Assembly (NCBI GenBank): GCA_947630075.1
Contig: CANRGF010000069.1
Coordinates: 1 to 5,129, forward strand
Origin: an uncultured Clostridia bacterium
GTDB lineage: Bacteria; Bacillota; Clostridia; Christensenellales; UBA1242
DNA: 5,129 bases
Reading direction: 5' to 3'
The notes beneath the pieces are model-generated. The model worked only from the letters and a program-made list of their open reading frames with translations, was not told where the DNA came from and made no database searches. Shown here piece by piece: positions 4,595-5,129 of the stretch; position 1 is the first letter of the stretch; each line of letters starts with the position of its first letter. Position numbers and translations under genes: made by a program.

Positions 4595-5129
4595 TTATTT
4601 TAATTCGCCCGTGTTAATTGAATATATGAACATCTGTTTCACAGGCTTATGATAAGCCTTTTCAACAGCCAATTTATATAGGCTCAACTGCTCGGCATAT
4701 TTCTTTTTTAGGATGTCGATTGGAAGGTAAGAAAATTTATAATCCACAATCATCATTTCATTTTCAAATTCAATCAATAAGTCCACCACACCTTGAATAA
4801 GCACTTTATCTGTTAAGTTACTGCCAGCAACCACTTCATTGTATGGCACAAACATCATAAACTCTGCTTCTTTTTTTATATCTTTTGCACCAACACACAA
4901 CTTTTTAATCTGCTCGTGAGCCATTTTTATCTTTTCATAATTCACATCTTCAAATTTAGTTTCCGGCTGTTGATACACATTCAAAAAGTCCAACGCTTCA
5001 AGCGTTTGATGATAGTGCGTGCCCATTGCCGCCCTATCCTCTTCCGCATCAATTTGCACATCTGGCATGAGCCAACGTTTAGTGTCGAATTTATTAGTTT
5101 GCGATTGCTGGCTGTTTAACCCAGTTACC
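4595..5129 (-). CDS. addA: AddA-like helicase-nuclease subunit, C-terminal nuclease domain (5' partial)
   Basis: The reading frame stays open to the right edge of the window, so this is the last ~177 residues of a larger protein. The ATG at 5068 is internal, not the start. The visible part looks like a RecB/AddA-type PD-(D/E)XK nuclease domain. In order it shows VTGLN (the 'SVT.L' entry to AddA nuclease domains), GTHYHQTLEAL with the motif histidine, a KKEAEF segment, IQGVVDLLIE with the metal-binding Asp, MIVDYK with the catalytic Asp and Lys, and KKYAEQLSLYKLAVEKA, which carries the QxxxY motif. It ends in a short FIYSINTGELK strand. In AddAB the AddA subunit is the 3'-5' helicase and nuclease that resects double-strand breaks up to Chi. 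AddB is less likely because no iron-sulphur cysteine cluster follows the motif. The usual DYKT reads DYKF here. A stand-alone RecB-family nuclease cannot be excluded without the upstream sequence. Confidence 0.78.
   Translation of the reverse strand, partial: VTGLNSQQSQTNKFDTKRWLMPDVQIDAEEDRAAMGTHYHQTLEALDFLNVYQQPETKFEDVNYEKIKMAHEQIKKLCVGAKDIKKEAEFMMFVPYNEVVAGSNLTDKVLIQGVVDLLIEFENEMMIVDYKFSYLPIDILKKKYAEQLSLYKLAVEKAYHKPVKQMFIYSINTGELK

Overview
The window reads as a piece of a low-GC (roughly 40% G+C by eye) Bacillota genome, probably a Clostridia-like lineage. The evidence is a SigH-family sigma factor, a Mini-RNase III (MrnC), a tau-type DnaX, a YbaB/YaaK protein, RecR, an AddA-type helicase-nuclease C-terminus and AGGAG-type ribosome binding sites. 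TGA ends mrnC, recR and the small plus-strand ORF, so there is no sign of a recoded (Mollicute-type) genetic code. I cannot name the genus.

Layout, right to left, because almost everything is on the minus strand. (1) 5129-4595: the C-terminal nuclease domain of an AddA-like subunit, entering from outside the window. (2) 4594-4207: a 388-nt AT-rich interval. It holds a probable 71-codon gene on the plus strand (4305-4520), an AT-only inverted repeat, phased T-tracts, heptamer repeats, a minus-strand intrinsic terminator (4271-4246) and the promoter of the following operon (4241-4213). (3) 4206-44: a tightly packed operon mrnC-rlmB-sigH-dnaX-ybaB-recR. Its junctions are a 4-nt overlap, a 14-nt gap, a 1-nt TAATG overlap, a 12-nt gap and another TAATG overlap. 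(4) 43-1: the tail downstream of recR, with a small inverted repeat but no clear terminator.

The operon joins two gene sets that sit apart in Bacillus subtilis. One is a 23S rRNA maturation and regulation cluster (mrnC-rlmB-yacP-sigH, here without yacP). The other is the replication and recombination cluster dnaX-yaaK-recR. MrnC trims 23S rRNA ends and RlmB methylates 23S rRNA. SigH redirects RNA polymerase. DnaX is the clamp-loader ATPase, YbaB is a small DNA-binding protein, and RecR works with RecO/RecF in gap repair. The partial AddA upstream also belongs to double-strand-break repair but is separated by the terminator.

No mobile element, CRISPR array, rRNA, tRNA or defence system is visible. 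The most interesting stretch is 4207-4594: a promoter placing the mRNA 5' end at or next to the mrnC ATG, and a small gene opposite to its neighbours that an addA read-through transcript would cover in antisense.
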